A stretch of DNA of 49,250 bases from Acidobacteriota bacterium (GTDB lineage: Bacteria; Acidobacteriota; Vicinamibacteria; Vicinamibacterales; SCN-69-37): NCBI GenBank assembly GCA_013203475.1, contig JABMNV010000225.1:1-49250 (forward strand). The letters are read 5' to 3'. A program made the translations under genes and the position numbers. Below the pieces are notes generated by a model, which ran no database searches, was not told the origin of the DNA, and saw nothing but the letters and a program-made list of their open reading frames with translations. Below, piece after piece: positions 41,365-49,250 of the stretch. Each line of letters begins with the position of its first letter. The first letter of the stretch is position 1.

Positions 41365-43512
41365 ATGGCCAAGAGACGACCAGTCGCCCCCGTCCCACAC
41401 AAGGCGTCCCCGGTCGAGGCGTCTGGCGCTCCTGCATCAGGGCCGAAGCGAATCGTTGCCGCGATCGTTGCCGTGGTCCTGTTGGCTGCCGGAGCGTGGT
41501 GGTGGATGCGAACTCCAATATTTACCCTCGAAGGCAGTGCCGATCGCAATGTGGTGCTGATCACGATCGACACCCTGCGGGCCGACGCCCTGGGCACGTA
41601 CGGCGGCCGTGCGGTCACGCCCAATCTCGATCGACTGGCGGCCCATGGCGCGCGCTTCGACTTTGCGCACGCCCACGCGGTGGTGACACTGCCATCGCAT
41701 ACCTCGATCCTGACCGGACGTTACCCCTATGACCACGGGGTGCGCGACAACACGGGCTACCGACTCGCGCCGGCAACGCCCACGCTCGCGACCTACCTCA
41801 AGGCTCAGGGATTTGCTACCGGCGCCTTTGTGGGCGGCTTCCCTCTCGACCACCGCTTCGGCCTGAATGTCGGCTTCGACACCTACGACGACAGGTTGGA
41901 CGGAGGCGAAGCGTCAGAGCGGGAACGACGTGCCGACGCGGTCGTGTCGTCGACCGTGGACTGGATCACTCAACAATCCGGCAAATGGTTTTCGTGGGTT
42001 CACGTCTACGACCCACACGCGGTGTACGACCCGCCCGACGAATGGAAGACACGCTTTCCGGCCGACCCGTATCTTGGCGAAGTGTCATGGACCGATCAGG
42101 CACTTGGGGTGTTACTCGACCATCTGGCGACGCTGTCTCGTCCCACGTTGGTGATCGTCACCGCCGATCACGGTGAAAGCCTCGGAGAACACGGGGAATT
42201 GACGCATGGCGTTTTTGCCTACGAACCTGTCCTGCGCGTCCCCCTGATTATCGCGCAGGTGGGAGGAGGAGGCGCGCGGCCATCGGGGCGCGTCATTGCG
42301 TCCCCTGCACGACACGTCGATCTGCTGCCGACCATCCTTGAGTCAACCGGCGACGCGATTCCGGTCGGCGCCGGGACGTCGCTGATTCCCGTCATCAATG
42401 CGGGCCGAGGCGACGACCGTCCGTCGTACTTCGAAGCAATGACGGCCACTGTGCAGCGCGGATGGGCGCCCCTGCGCGGCGTGGTTGTCGGTCAGGACAA
42501 ATTTATCGACCTGCCCATCAGCGAGTTGTATGACTTGGCGAACGACGCGGGAGAGTCGAGGAACATCGTGGGTGTCGAACCGACTCGCGCAGACGTGCTG
42601 CTGAACACGCTGCGCGGCTTCAACGTGGCGCCCCCGGGCCAACCGCAGCAGGAATCAGCGGAGAACATCGAGCGCATGCGTTCACTGGGCTACATCAGCG
42701 GCGGGTCCGCGACCGTGCGGGAACGGTATACGGACGCTGACGACCCGAAGCAGTTGATCGAACTCGACCAGATGCTGACCCGCGCCGGAGAGGCCCAGCG
42801 CGCAGGCCAGGCCGATGTCGCCATCACGCTCTACAAGAGCGTCATCGAGAAGCGCCCGGACACCGAAGACGCCTATCGCAAGCTCGCGCTGGTGTACTGG
42901 CGTGCGAGCCAACCGGCTGACGCCATCGCCACGCTTGAAGCGGCGCTCAACATTGGCGTCACGCAAAGCGAAGTTCGGATCAAACTCGCGCAGTACCTGG
43001 CTGAATCCGGGCAGCCCAAGCGGGCGATCGAACTCCTTGAAGAAATGACCGGGGACGATCCGGACGCGCTCATCGGTCTGGGCAACGCGTATCTCGCTGC
43101 CGGCCGCCCGAGCGACGCACTCGACACATTCACCCATCTCCTCGAAGTCGATCCATCCAATGGTCTCGCCTACGAAAACATCGGCATCACCCACCTGCGC
43201 AATGAGACACCGGGTCTGGCAGAATCGGCCCTGCGTCGCGCCGTGGCACTTGACCCTGGCTTGTCGGGTGCCTGGACGGCGCTCGGGGTGCTCCTCACCC
43301 AAACGAGTCGCGAGGCCGAGGGTATCGCGGCATGGCAGCAAGCCGTGAACGTCGATTCGACGGCCTTTGACGCGCTCTTCAATCTGACGATCAATCTGGG
43401 ACGCCTGGGACGTGCCGACGAGGCCCGTCAGTATGGCGAGCGATACCTGGCCACTGCCCCGGCCCAACTTTCTCAGGATGCGGAGACCATTCGTCGCCTT
43501 CTGGGCCGATAG
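41365..43512 (+). CDS. Membrane-anchored sulfatase-like enzyme with C-terminal TPRs (copy 2)
   Basis: A 715-residue paralogue of the gene at 37064. It has a longer Pro/Ala/Lys-rich cytoplasmic N-terminus (1-29), one membrane helix (30-47), and the same catalytic domain: Asp69 in LITIDTLRADALG, Thr108 in TLPSHTSILTG at the nucleophile position, Asp268-His269 in TADHGE, and His281 in THGVFAYE. Again the formylglycine Cys/Ser and the adjoining Arg are missing. The end of the catalytic domain, ISELYDLANDAGESRNI, resembles the sulfatase C-terminal subdomain. TPRs run from about 465 to 700. TATAGT six bases before the ATG indicates a leaderless promoter, while copy 1 is downstream in an operon. A VWA gene follows. 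Confidence 0.88.
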   Translation: MAKRRPVAPVPHKASPVEASGAPASGPKRIVAAIVAVVLLAAGAWWWMRTPIFTLEGSADRNVVLITIDTLRADALGTYGGRAVTPNLDRLAAHGARFDFAHAHAVVTLPSHTSILTGRYPYDHGVRDNTGYRLAPATPTLATYLKAQGFATGAFVGGFPLDHRFGLNVGFDTYDDRLDGGEASERERRADAVVSSTVDWITQQSGKWFSWVHVYDPHAVYDPPDEWKTRFPADPYLGEVSWTDQALGVLLDHLATLSRPTLVIVTADHGESLGEHGELTHGVFAYEPVLRVPLIIAQVGGGGARPSGRVIASPARHVDLLPTILESTGDAIPVGAGTSLIPVINAGRGDDRPSYFEAMTATVQRGWAPLRGVVVGQDKFIDLPISELYDLANDAGESRNIVGVEPTRADVLLNTLRGFNVAPPGQPQQESAENIERMRSLGYISGGSATVRERYTDADDPKQLIELDQMLTRAGEAQRAGQADVAITLYKSVIEKRPDTEDAYRKLALVYWRASQPADAIATLEAALNIGVTQSEVRIKLAQYLAESGQPKRAIELLEEMTGDDPDALIGLGNAYLAAGRPSDALDTFTHLLEVDPSNGLAYENIGITHLRNETPGLAESALRRAVALDPGLSGAWTALGVLLTQTSREAEGIAAWQQAVNVDSTAFDALFNLTINLGRLGRADEARQYGERYLATAPAQLSQDAETIRRLLGR

Positions 43513-43517
43513 CCCGT

Positions 43518-43536
43518 TATAATCTCGGGAGGGAGT
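43518..43536 (+). promoter_or_regulatory. -10 box and ribosome-binding site of the VWA gene
   Basis: A perfect TATAAT (43518-43523) begins five bases after the previous stop codon and is followed by GGGAGGGAG (43528-43536), ten bases before the ATG at 43547. This gives a short leader with a strong Shine-Dalgarno sequence. Confidence 0.6.
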
Positions 43537-43546
43537 ATCCAAAGAA

Positions 43547-44869
43547 ATGCGATTCACACGACTCGTCTTTAGCGGCGTCGCAGGGCTCCTGCTGCTCGGA
43601 CCTGCCTCGCCACGCCCAGTGATGGACGGCCAACAGGCCGTGCCTGCTCAGACGGCCACGTCGGACACGCAGCAATTGACGTTTAAGTCGACCACGGCAC
43701 TCGTGGAAGTGGACGTCGTCGTCCACAACCGCAAGGGCGATTTCGTTCCCGGGTTGGTGGCCGAGGATCTCCAGATTTTTGAGGACGGCAAGCCACAAGA
43801 CATTCAGCAGTTCTATTTGGTCAGTCACGAACGCGGTGGCCAGCCGTTTTCAATGGCCGCCGACGACCAGCGCGGCATCCAACCGGACGCACTGTCTGAG
43901 GATCGCGCGCGCCGCATTTTCGTCATGATGTTTGACGAGGCGCATCTGGCGAACGATTCGTTGCTGCGCGCCAAAGCGGGCGCGGAAGAATTCATTCGCG
44001 AGAACATCGGCCCCGGAGACTTCGGGGGCATCTTCAGCGCGAACGGCATGTATCACGGACGCCTGACGACCAGCCCTTCCGAATTGCTGACCGGTGTCAG
44101 CACCGTCAAGGTCGGCTTTGAGAATCGGCAGTCGCTGCTGGCCCCCTTCCGAGAGTTCCCGATGATTCCCGGAGAAATCGACGCGGCCCGCATCGCGAGT
44201 GGTGGGCGTGAGGTGGCCCAAAGAATACGTGAGACGATCTGCGCTGCGGACCCTCTCTCGTGTCAATTCGCCGGCGGTGAAGACCAGGTCGAGAACCAGC
44301 TGCAACAGAAGGCGCGCATGTACGTGCGACAGGCGCGGATCCTGACGTCGAATACGCTCCATAATTTGCGCTACCTCGTCAATCGACTGACCCGGATTCC
44401 CGGCCGCAAGACGGTCGTGTTTATCAGTGAAGGGTTCTACGTCGAAGAGTCGCGAAGCGACATTGAAGCGATCGCCGCGGAGGCCGCCCGTGGCGGCACG
44501 ACGATTTATTCCATCGATGGACGAGGACTCATCGGAGGCTCCTCGGCGACACCCGACGTGCTGAGTGCCTCAGCAGGTCGCAGCACCACGTTTGATACCG
44601 GCGAAGATGGTCCGGTGATTCTGACCGCTGCCACCGGCGGCATTCGCGTACACAACGTGGACGATATTTCCAGAGCCTTCAACATGATCGTCCGCGACAC
44701 CAGCACCTACTACGTGATCGGGTACCAGCCCGACAACGCCGTGATGGACGGCAAGTTTCGCAAGATCGAAGTCAAGAGCCGCGTGTCAGGCCTGACGATC
44801 CGATCGCGAAAAGGCTATGCCGCAGTGAAGTTGCCGCCGATGGAAACCGTCAGAGGCGGGTGGCAGTAA
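43547..44869 (+). CDS. Secreted VWFA-related protein, acidobacterial type
   Basis: A 440-residue exported protein matching the VWFA-related acidobacterial domain (TIGR03436 type). A signal peptide (about 1-30) precedes LTFKSTTALVEVDVVVHNRK and LVAEDLQIFEDGKPQDIQ, the standard N-terminal block. In the VWA domain the metal motif is lost: FVMMFDEAHLAND replaces DxSxS. Two cysteines (in TICAADPLSC) may form a disulfide. The C-terminus has VVFISEGFYVEESR, GRGLIGGSS, TGGIRVHNVDDI and YYVIGYQPDNAVMDGKFR. It lies between the second sulfatase-like gene and the TMTC-like gene, and its stop is 12 bases from the latter's GTG, so these two are probably co-transcribed. Confidence 0.9.
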   Translation: MRFTRLVFSGVAGLLLLGPASPRPVMDGQQAVPAQTATSDTQQLTFKSTTALVEVDVVVHNRKGDFVPGLVAEDLQIFEDGKPQDIQQFYLVSHERGGQPFSMAADDQRGIQPDALSEDRARRIFVMMFDEAHLANDSLLRAKAGAEEFIRENIGPGDFGGIFSANGMYHGRLTTSPSELLTGVSTVKVGFENRQSLLAPFREFPMIPGEIDAARIASGGREVAQRIRETICAADPLSCQFAGGEDQVENQLQQKARMYVRQARILTSNTLHNLRYLVNRLTRIPGRKTVVFISEGFYVEESRSDIEAIAAEAARGGTTIYSIDGRGLIGGSSATPDVLSASAGRSTTFDTGEDGPVILTAATGGIRVHNVDDISRAFNMIVRDTSTYYVIGYQPDNAVMDGKFRKIEVKSRVSGLTIRSRKGYAAVKLPPMETVRGGWQ

Positions 44870-44881
44870 GTAGTAGCGTCG

Positions 44882-46783
44882 GTGAAGGAACGGAAGGCGA
44901 AACACCAGTCAATCGCATGGATGACGGTGGCCCTCATGGCCGCCGTCATGATCACGTATTCAAACAGTCTCGATGGCCCGTTCGTGTTCGACGACCGCGG
45001 CACCATTCTGGACAACCAGACGATTGAGTCCCTGACGGACTCGGCCGTCCTGGCTGCTCCATTCGAAACTCCCGTGGCCGGTCGCCCACTGGTCAACCTT
45101 TCATTCGCGTTGAATTACGCCCTCGGGGGCCGTGACGTCACCGGGTACCACGTCGGCAACATCGCCATTCATCTGGCGTGTGTGCTGGTGCTGTTCGGAC
45201 TGGTACGTCGCGCCACAGGCGACCCTGAACACACGGAGTACACGGCTGTGGGCTTCGCGGTGGCGCTGCTCTGGGGCGTACATCCCCTCAACAGCGAAGC
45301 CGTGAACTACATCACCCAGCGGACAGAGTCGCTGATGGCACTGTGTCTCCTGCTGACGATGTACTGTTCCGTCCGCGCGTTGGATGGACGAAAACGCTTG
45401 AGGTGGGAATTGCTCGCGGTGGGCGCTTGTGTTGCCGGCATGGCGAGTAAAGAGACGATGGTGGTCGCACCGCTGCTGGTCGTGCTGTATGACCGCCTGG
45501 TGCGTTTTGAGTCGTGGTCTGCCGCCTGGCGCGAGCGTCGGCGACTGTATCTTGGCCTCGCCGCCACTTGGGTGGTCTTGGCCGGCCTCGTGATGACCGC
45601 GCCGAGGTCGTTGTCGGCCGGCTTCACCGCCCACGATGCCGATGTCTGGACCTACCTGCTGAACCAGACGGTCATGATCACGCACTATCTGGGGCTGGCC
45701 GTGTGGCCCCAGGCGCTGGCGGTCTACTATGGTTGGCCCCAGGCACTGACCATCACCGATGTCTGGCCTCAGGCGCTCCTGGTGACCAGTCTGCTGGCAG
45801 CCACCGGTGTGGCATGCGTGCGGTGGCCACGAGTCGGCTTTCTCGCCCTGTGTGTCTGGCTAGTGCTGGCACCGACGTCAAGCATCCTCCCCATCGCGAC
45901 CGAGGTCGGTGCCGAGCGGCGCATGTACCTGCCGCTGGCCGCTCTGCTGCTGCTGACGGTCGCCGGCTGGCGCCACGTGAGTATTCGACGCCAACTGGCA
46001 CCAGTCATCAGCATTGGCCTCCTGATCGTGGCCACGGTCGGCCTGTCGGCGCGGACGGTCGCCAGGAATCGTGATTACGCCTCGACCTTGCAGCTCGCGG
46101 AAACAACGTTGGCCCACTGGCCAACTCCCGCCGCCCATTCGATGCTGGGCACGGAGTTGGCGAATCTCGGCCGGTTTGACGAAGCAGAAACACACCTTCG
46201 GCAAGCGGCGGGTGTCTATCCACCGGCCCAGTACTACCTGGCGACCGTGCTCGACAGACTGGAACACACCTCAGAGGCCGTCATGTACTACCGGGCGTTT
46301 GTCGCCAGCCAGCCCGGCACCCTGGATCAGGTCAGGCTTGCCCGATCACTGTTGGCAGATATCTACATGAGCCGGCAGCAGTGGCCTGAAGCCATCGACC
46401 AATATCGGGCCATGCTGGCCGGGGCGCCAGACGACATCAACGTCCACGCCTCGTTAGGCAATGCCCTGGTGCGTCAGCAGGCCTTCGACGAAGCCATCCG
46501 GCACTACGAACAGTATCTCGCCGCGGTGCCCGATGACGACCGCGCGCTCTCGGGATTGGCCATCGCGCTGTCTGGCGTGGGCCGAACGGACGACAGCCTG
46601 CGCGCGTTTCGTCAGGTGGTGGGATTGATGCCTCAGGACAGCCGGGCCAGGCAGAATCTCGCACGGGCCTTGGCGAACGCAGGCAAACTCGACGAGGCCC
46701 TCCTCGAAGCGACCGAGGCCTTGCGGCTTGTGCCGGACGATCCGGCGGCCATCGATCTCTACGAGTCTTTGAAGCGGTCATGA
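44882..46783 (+). CDS. TMTC-like GT-C membrane glycosyltransferase with TPRs
   Basis: A 633-residue polytopic protein. The N-terminal 400 residues have about ten membrane helices and resemble eukaryotic TMTC O-mannosyltransferases and their bacterial homologues (DUF1736 type). The first loop has SLDGPFVFDDRGTI, with the Asp37-Asp38 pair expected for GT-C catalysis, and HPLNSEAVNYITQR is the second family motif. The C-terminal 210 residues are TPRs (GTELANLGRFDEAETHLRQA and LGNALVRQQAFDEAIRHYEQ). In eukaryotes TMTCs mannosylate cadherin-type domains; here the acceptor is unknown, but exported beta-sandwich/VWA proteins encoded alongside are candidates by inference. Start is a GTG without a clear ribosome site. 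Confidence 0.82.
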   Translation: MKERKAKHQSIAWMTVALMAAVMITYSNSLDGPFVFDDRGTILDNQTIESLTDSAVLAAPFETPVAGRPLVNLSFALNYALGGRDVTGYHVGNIAIHLACVLVLFGLVRRATGDPEHTEYTAVGFAVALLWGVHPLNSEAVNYITQRTESLMALCLLLTMYCSVRALDGRKRLRWELLAVGACVAGMASKETMVVAPLLVVLYDRLVRFESWSAAWRERRRLYLGLAATWVVLAGLVMTAPRSLSAGFTAHDADVWTYLLNQTVMITHYLGLAVWPQALAVYYGWPQALTITDVWPQALLVTSLLAATGVACVRWPRVGFLALCVWLVLAPTSSILPIATEVGAERRMYLPLAALLLLTVAGWRHVSIRRQLAPVISIGLLIVATVGLSARTVARNRDYASTLQLAETTLAHWPTPAAHSMLGTELANLGRFDEAETHLRQAAGVYPPAQYYLATVLDRLEHTSEAVMYYRAFVASQPGTLDQVRLARSLLADIYMSRQQWPEAIDQYRAMLAGAPDDINVHASLGNALVRQQAFDEAIRHYEQYLAAVPDDDRALSGLAIALSGVGRTDDSLRAFRQVVGLMPQDSRARQNLARALANAGKLDEALLEATEALRLVPDDPAAIDLYESLKRS

Positions 46784-46797
46784 AGCGGTAACGGATA

Positions 46798-48978
46798 GTG
46801 CCCAAACCGACAGCACGACAATCGACCCAGCAGAAACACCGCCCCATCCCTGCCCACGGGGCTGCTCGCGCAGCAGACGTTGCCCGGTCGGCGCCTCTGG
46901 CCCCTCTTGCCACGCTGGTCGCCGTGGCCGCGGTGCTGAAACTGATCGTGGTCTGGCAACTGGCAGATCACCCGATGGTGCAGCCCGGCGTGGGGCTCGA
47001 CACGACCGCGTACGCCGATCTGGCCCGCCGGGTCGTCAGTGGAGATCTGGGACTGGGTCCCGGACTCTACTACCTCTCGCCGCTTTACATTTATCTGCTG
47101 GCTTCCGGCCTGTGGGTCACCGACTCGTTCACGGCAGTTCGAGTGCTGCAGTCGCTCGTCGGCGCCCTGGCTGTCGGCGGCGTCTGGACGATGACGCGTG
47201 CGTGGGCCGGGACGCGAGCCGCCTGGTGTGCGGCGGCGCTCATGACGCTGACGGGACTCATGACGTTTTACGAGGCCATGATCCTGCAAGCGTCGGTTGA
47301 CGTCGCGCTCACCACGGCCGCCCTGTTGGCGCTCACGTGGGCACTGCATCACGGTCACCGCGCGGAAGGCGCCGGCTCGCGATGGCATGTGGCCTCGGGC
47401 ATCGTGTTTGGACTGGCGGCCCTCAATCGGCCCAACATGGCGCTGGCCGCGGCAGGACTCGTGGTCGTACTCGTTGGTGTCAAACGCTTCCGTCCGGCCG
47501 TCCTTCTCGTACTCGGGATCGCCGCGGGGATGGCGCCCGTGGTCGTGAGAAACGTGATCGTGGCAGATCAGTGGTCACTCGGATCTTCCCACGGTGGGCT
47601 CAATTTCTACATTGGCAACTCGGACACCGCGACGGGGTTCTATCATGTGGTCCCTGGCATTGCGCCAGACATCGCCGGCCAGTCACGTGATGCGCGACGC
47701 GTCGCCGAGCGGGCGCTCGGTCGGCCTGTTTCGGACACTGAAGCGTCAAACTATTTCTTTAGTCTCTCGTTAGATTGGGCGATCGCACACCCCGGTCAGG
47801 CCGTTAATTTATTCCTGAAGAAACTTGGATGGGTCTTCCACGCGCAACATATCGCGCTGCCGTATTCCTACCCGTTTTATGCGTACGATGCCCAGACGGC
47901 CCTTCGTTTCTACGTTGTCGGCCCATGGCTCCTGATTCCACTCGGCATCGTCGGTCTTGGCGTGTTCATTCGTCGCTACCCGGACCGTGCTGACGCACTG
48001 GTGTGGGCAACGTTCGTCCCGGCGTATGCCGCATCGGTCGCCCTCTTCTTCGTCGCCGAACGTTACCGGCTCCCCCTCCTTGTGCCGTTGTGCGTGGGCT
48101 CCGGCATCGCGCTGGACGCACTTGCCGGGACCATCACCAATCGGCACTGGCGCGCGCTGGTCCTGCCGATGATCGCGTTTGTCGTCATCCTTGGCCTGGC
48201 CAATTGGAAAACGACACTCAGCGACGGGCGATGGGACGAGGGCATTCGATTGGCGCAGCGCTACGCGATTCTTGGTCAGGACGCCGAGGCGAACCAGTGG
48301 GTTCAGCGGCTGGCCGTGACCGCGCCGAGACCTGGGTTGGCCCACTATTCCGTCGGCATGCAGTATTACGCGTCGAACAAGCCGGGCCAGGCGATTGAGT
48401 ATCTCAGTGAGGCCCTGCGCCTTGATTCCGGCCGGGCCAATACCGAGTACGGGTTGGGGCAGGCGTTGCTCAAAGCCGACCGCGCAGCCGAGGCCTTGCC
48501 TCACTTGCAGCGGGGTTTTGATGCGGGCGCAGACGTGCCAATGCCCGGCTACGATCTGGCGCTCGCATTGCGGGCGACCGGCGACGCCTCAGGGGCGGCG
48601 GCGATGATCCAGGGGATTACGCCGAGCCCTGCGGATGACCCTGAAGTGTGGATGAGCCTTGGCCGAATCGCTTCGTCAGTGCAGGCGTCTGACGTTGCCG
48701 AACCCTTCTTCCGACAGGCGGCGCTCCTCCAGCCCAGTTTGGCGAGCGCCCGATTGCAGTACGGACTCAACTTGTTGGTCCTCAATCGCATCGAAGATGC
48801 CCTGCGTGAACTCACTGAGGCGGTGCGCCTTGACCCGCGGGATCCGGACGCGCTGGCCCATCTTGGGTATTGCGAGCTCTTGCTCGGTCGAAGAGAAGAC
48901 GCGCTGCGTCACGCCGAAGCCGCGCTGGCGATTGACCCTGCCAACGACATGGCGTTCCAGGTTCGGGGCGCGAAGTAG
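46798..48978 (+). CDS. GT39-like membrane glycosyltransferase with TPRs
   Basis: A 726-residue protein with a basic cytoplasmic N-terminus (1-35), about ten membrane helices (37-470) and C-terminal TPRs (about 490-720). The first periplasmic loop has GVGLDTTAYADLARR, with Asp68 in the position of the catalytic Asp of PMT/ArnT-type GT-C enzymes, and later RLPLLVPLCVGSGIALDALAG is typical of the last helices. Such enzymes use polyprenyl-phosphate sugars as donors; donor and acceptor are unknown. TPRs include IEYLSEALRLDSGRANTEYG and LNRIEDALRELTEAVRLDPR. It starts with a GTG 14 bases after the TMTC-like stop, so both belong to one operon. A strong hairpin follows, oriented for the gene on the other strand. 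Confidence 0.82.
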   Translation: MPKPTARQSTQQKHRPIPAHGAARAADVARSAPLAPLATLVAVAAVLKLIVVWQLADHPMVQPGVGLDTTAYADLARRVVSGDLGLGPGLYYLSPLYIYLLASGLWVTDSFTAVRVLQSLVGALAVGGVWTMTRAWAGTRAAWCAAALMTLTGLMTFYEAMILQASVDVALTTAALLALTWALHHGHRAEGAGSRWHVASGIVFGLAALNRPNMALAAAGLVVVLVGVKRFRPAVLLVLGIAAGMAPVVVRNVIVADQWSLGSSHGGLNFYIGNSDTATGFYHVVPGIAPDIAGQSRDARRVAERALGRPVSDTEASNYFFSLSLDWAIAHPGQAVNLFLKKLGWVFHAQHIALPYSYPFYAYDAQTALRFYVVGPWLLIPLGIVGLGVFIRRYPDRADALVWATFVPAYAASVALFFVAERYRLPLLVPLCVGSGIALDALAGTITNRHWRALVLPMIAFVVILGLANWKTTLSDGRWDEGIRLAQRYAILGQDAEANQWVQRLAVTAPRPGLAHYSVGMQYYASNKPGQAIEYLSEALRLDSGRANTEYGLGQALLKADRAAEALPHLQRGFDAGADVPMPGYDLALALRATGDASGAAAMIQGITPSPADDPEVWMSLGRIASSVQASDVAEPFFRQAALLQPSLASARLQYGLNLLVLNRIEDALRELTEAVRLDPRDPDALAHLGYCELLLGRREDALRHAEAALAIDPANDMAFQVRGAK

Positions 48979-48991
48979 TCCGAACGAAAAA

Positions 48992-49021
48992 CGGCCGCGG
49001 GGAGTAGAATCCCCGCGGCCG
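48992..49021 (-). terminator. Intrinsic terminator of the TonB-receptor gene
   Basis: CGGCCGCGGGGA and TCCCCGCGGCCG form a perfect 12-base-pair stem with a six-base loop. On the minus strand it is followed by TTTTTCG, the expected U-tract. On the plus strand no T run follows, so it should act mainly on the receptor transcript. Confidence 0.85.
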
Positions 49022-49045
49022 GTGTGTCTATGCGAATCGCCTTCG

Positions 49046-49250
49046 TTAGAAGTTGATTTGCGTGCCGACGCGGAACACACGTGCCGGCAGAATGCTGCTG
49101 ACCCGGCTCGAGTTCGCGATGCTCAGGTTGTTGCTGGAGTAACCACGCACCGTCGCCTGGTTCAAGACGTTGAACCCGTCCAGCATGAATTTGACGCGGT
49201 TCTGGCCGCCACGGAACGTGAACGTCTTCTGCAGACTCAGGTCCAGCAAC
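49046..49250 (-). CDS. TonB-dependent receptor, C-terminal end (partial)
   Basis: The last 67 codons of an outer-membrane receptor, cut by the window edge. LDLSLQKTFTFRGGQNRVKF and MLDGFNVLNQATV are typical of the final barrel strands of the large carboxypeptidase-regulatory/TonB-dependent receptors abundant in Acidobacteria. The chain ends in Phe (RVFRVGTQINF), the usual outer-membrane assembly signal. The gene runs on the minus strand with its 5' end beyond the window. A strong intrinsic terminator follows 24 bases after the stop. Substrate cannot be inferred. Confidence 0.88.
   Translation of the reverse strand, partial: LLDLSLQKTFTFRGGQNRVKFMLDGFNVLNQATVRGYSSNNLSIANSSRVSSILPARVFRVGTQINF

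Overview
The window is GC-rich bacterial chromosome, most likely from the Acidobacteriota and perhaps a Vicinamibacteria-like lineage. The phylum is suggested by an ADOP-type duplicated permease and by five copies of the secreted VWFA-related family typical of Acidobacteria. The class is only a guess. Almost every product carries a signal peptide, lipobox or membrane segments. I see no insertion sequence, phage, plasmid or CRISPR feature. One tRNA gene (Glu, CTC) is present.

Layout. 1-7.6 kb: end of a frameshifted ADOP permease, a membrane TPR protein overlapping a ClC antiporter, then divergent M20 and M19 peptidases and an SGNH esterase. 7.5-13.9 kb: a decayed DinB gene behind a Tat-exported superoxide dismutase, a heptanucleotide repeat array, CorA plus an AI-2E-family permease, an M1 peptidase and a TauE/SafE permease. 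13.9-20.9 kb: an LTA4H-type aminopeptidase lipoprotein, a flavin oxidase with an apparent internal deletion, an acyltransferase-like membrane protein, and a minus-strand HAD / deoxyhypusine-synthase-like / glutaminyl cyclase set. 20.9-28.4 kb: a tandem VWA pair, an M24 peptidase, a lipoprotein, a divergent proline racemase / ornithine cyclodeaminase pair, a TPR protein and a small membrane protein. 28.4-36 kb: tRNA-Glu, a cupredoxin-CtaB-DUF420 cytochrome-oxidase assembly set, a metzincin, a probable outer-membrane barrel, a DinB protein and a beta-lactamase/NamZ fusion.

36-49 kb is the most unusual stretch. VWA proteins alternate with large membrane-anchored enzymes that all end in TPR repeats: two alkaline-phosphatase-superfamily enzymes with Thr where sulfatases have the formylglycine Cys/Ser, one TMTC-like and one GT39-like GT-C glycosyltransferase. 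The end of a TonB-dependent receptor follows on the other strand. I propose, as inference only, an envelope or secreted-protein modification system.

A second theme is promoter architecture. At nine starts a TANNNT hexamer lies exactly six bases before the start codon, as expected for leaderless transcripts. Where the hexamer lies farther upstream, a Shine-Dalgarno sequence is usually present. One divergent pair (M20/M19) uses overlapping -10 boxes, and another (racemase/cyclodeaminase) has overlapping start codons.

Functionally the window describes a heterotrophic, peptide-degrading, aerobically respiring bacterium: at least six secreted or exported peptidases, glutaminyl cyclase, muropeptide hydrolysis, hydroxyproline/proline metabolism, and haem-O supply for a terminal oxidase. 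Three genes look damaged (permease, DinB, flavin oxidase). This could be real decay or assembly error.
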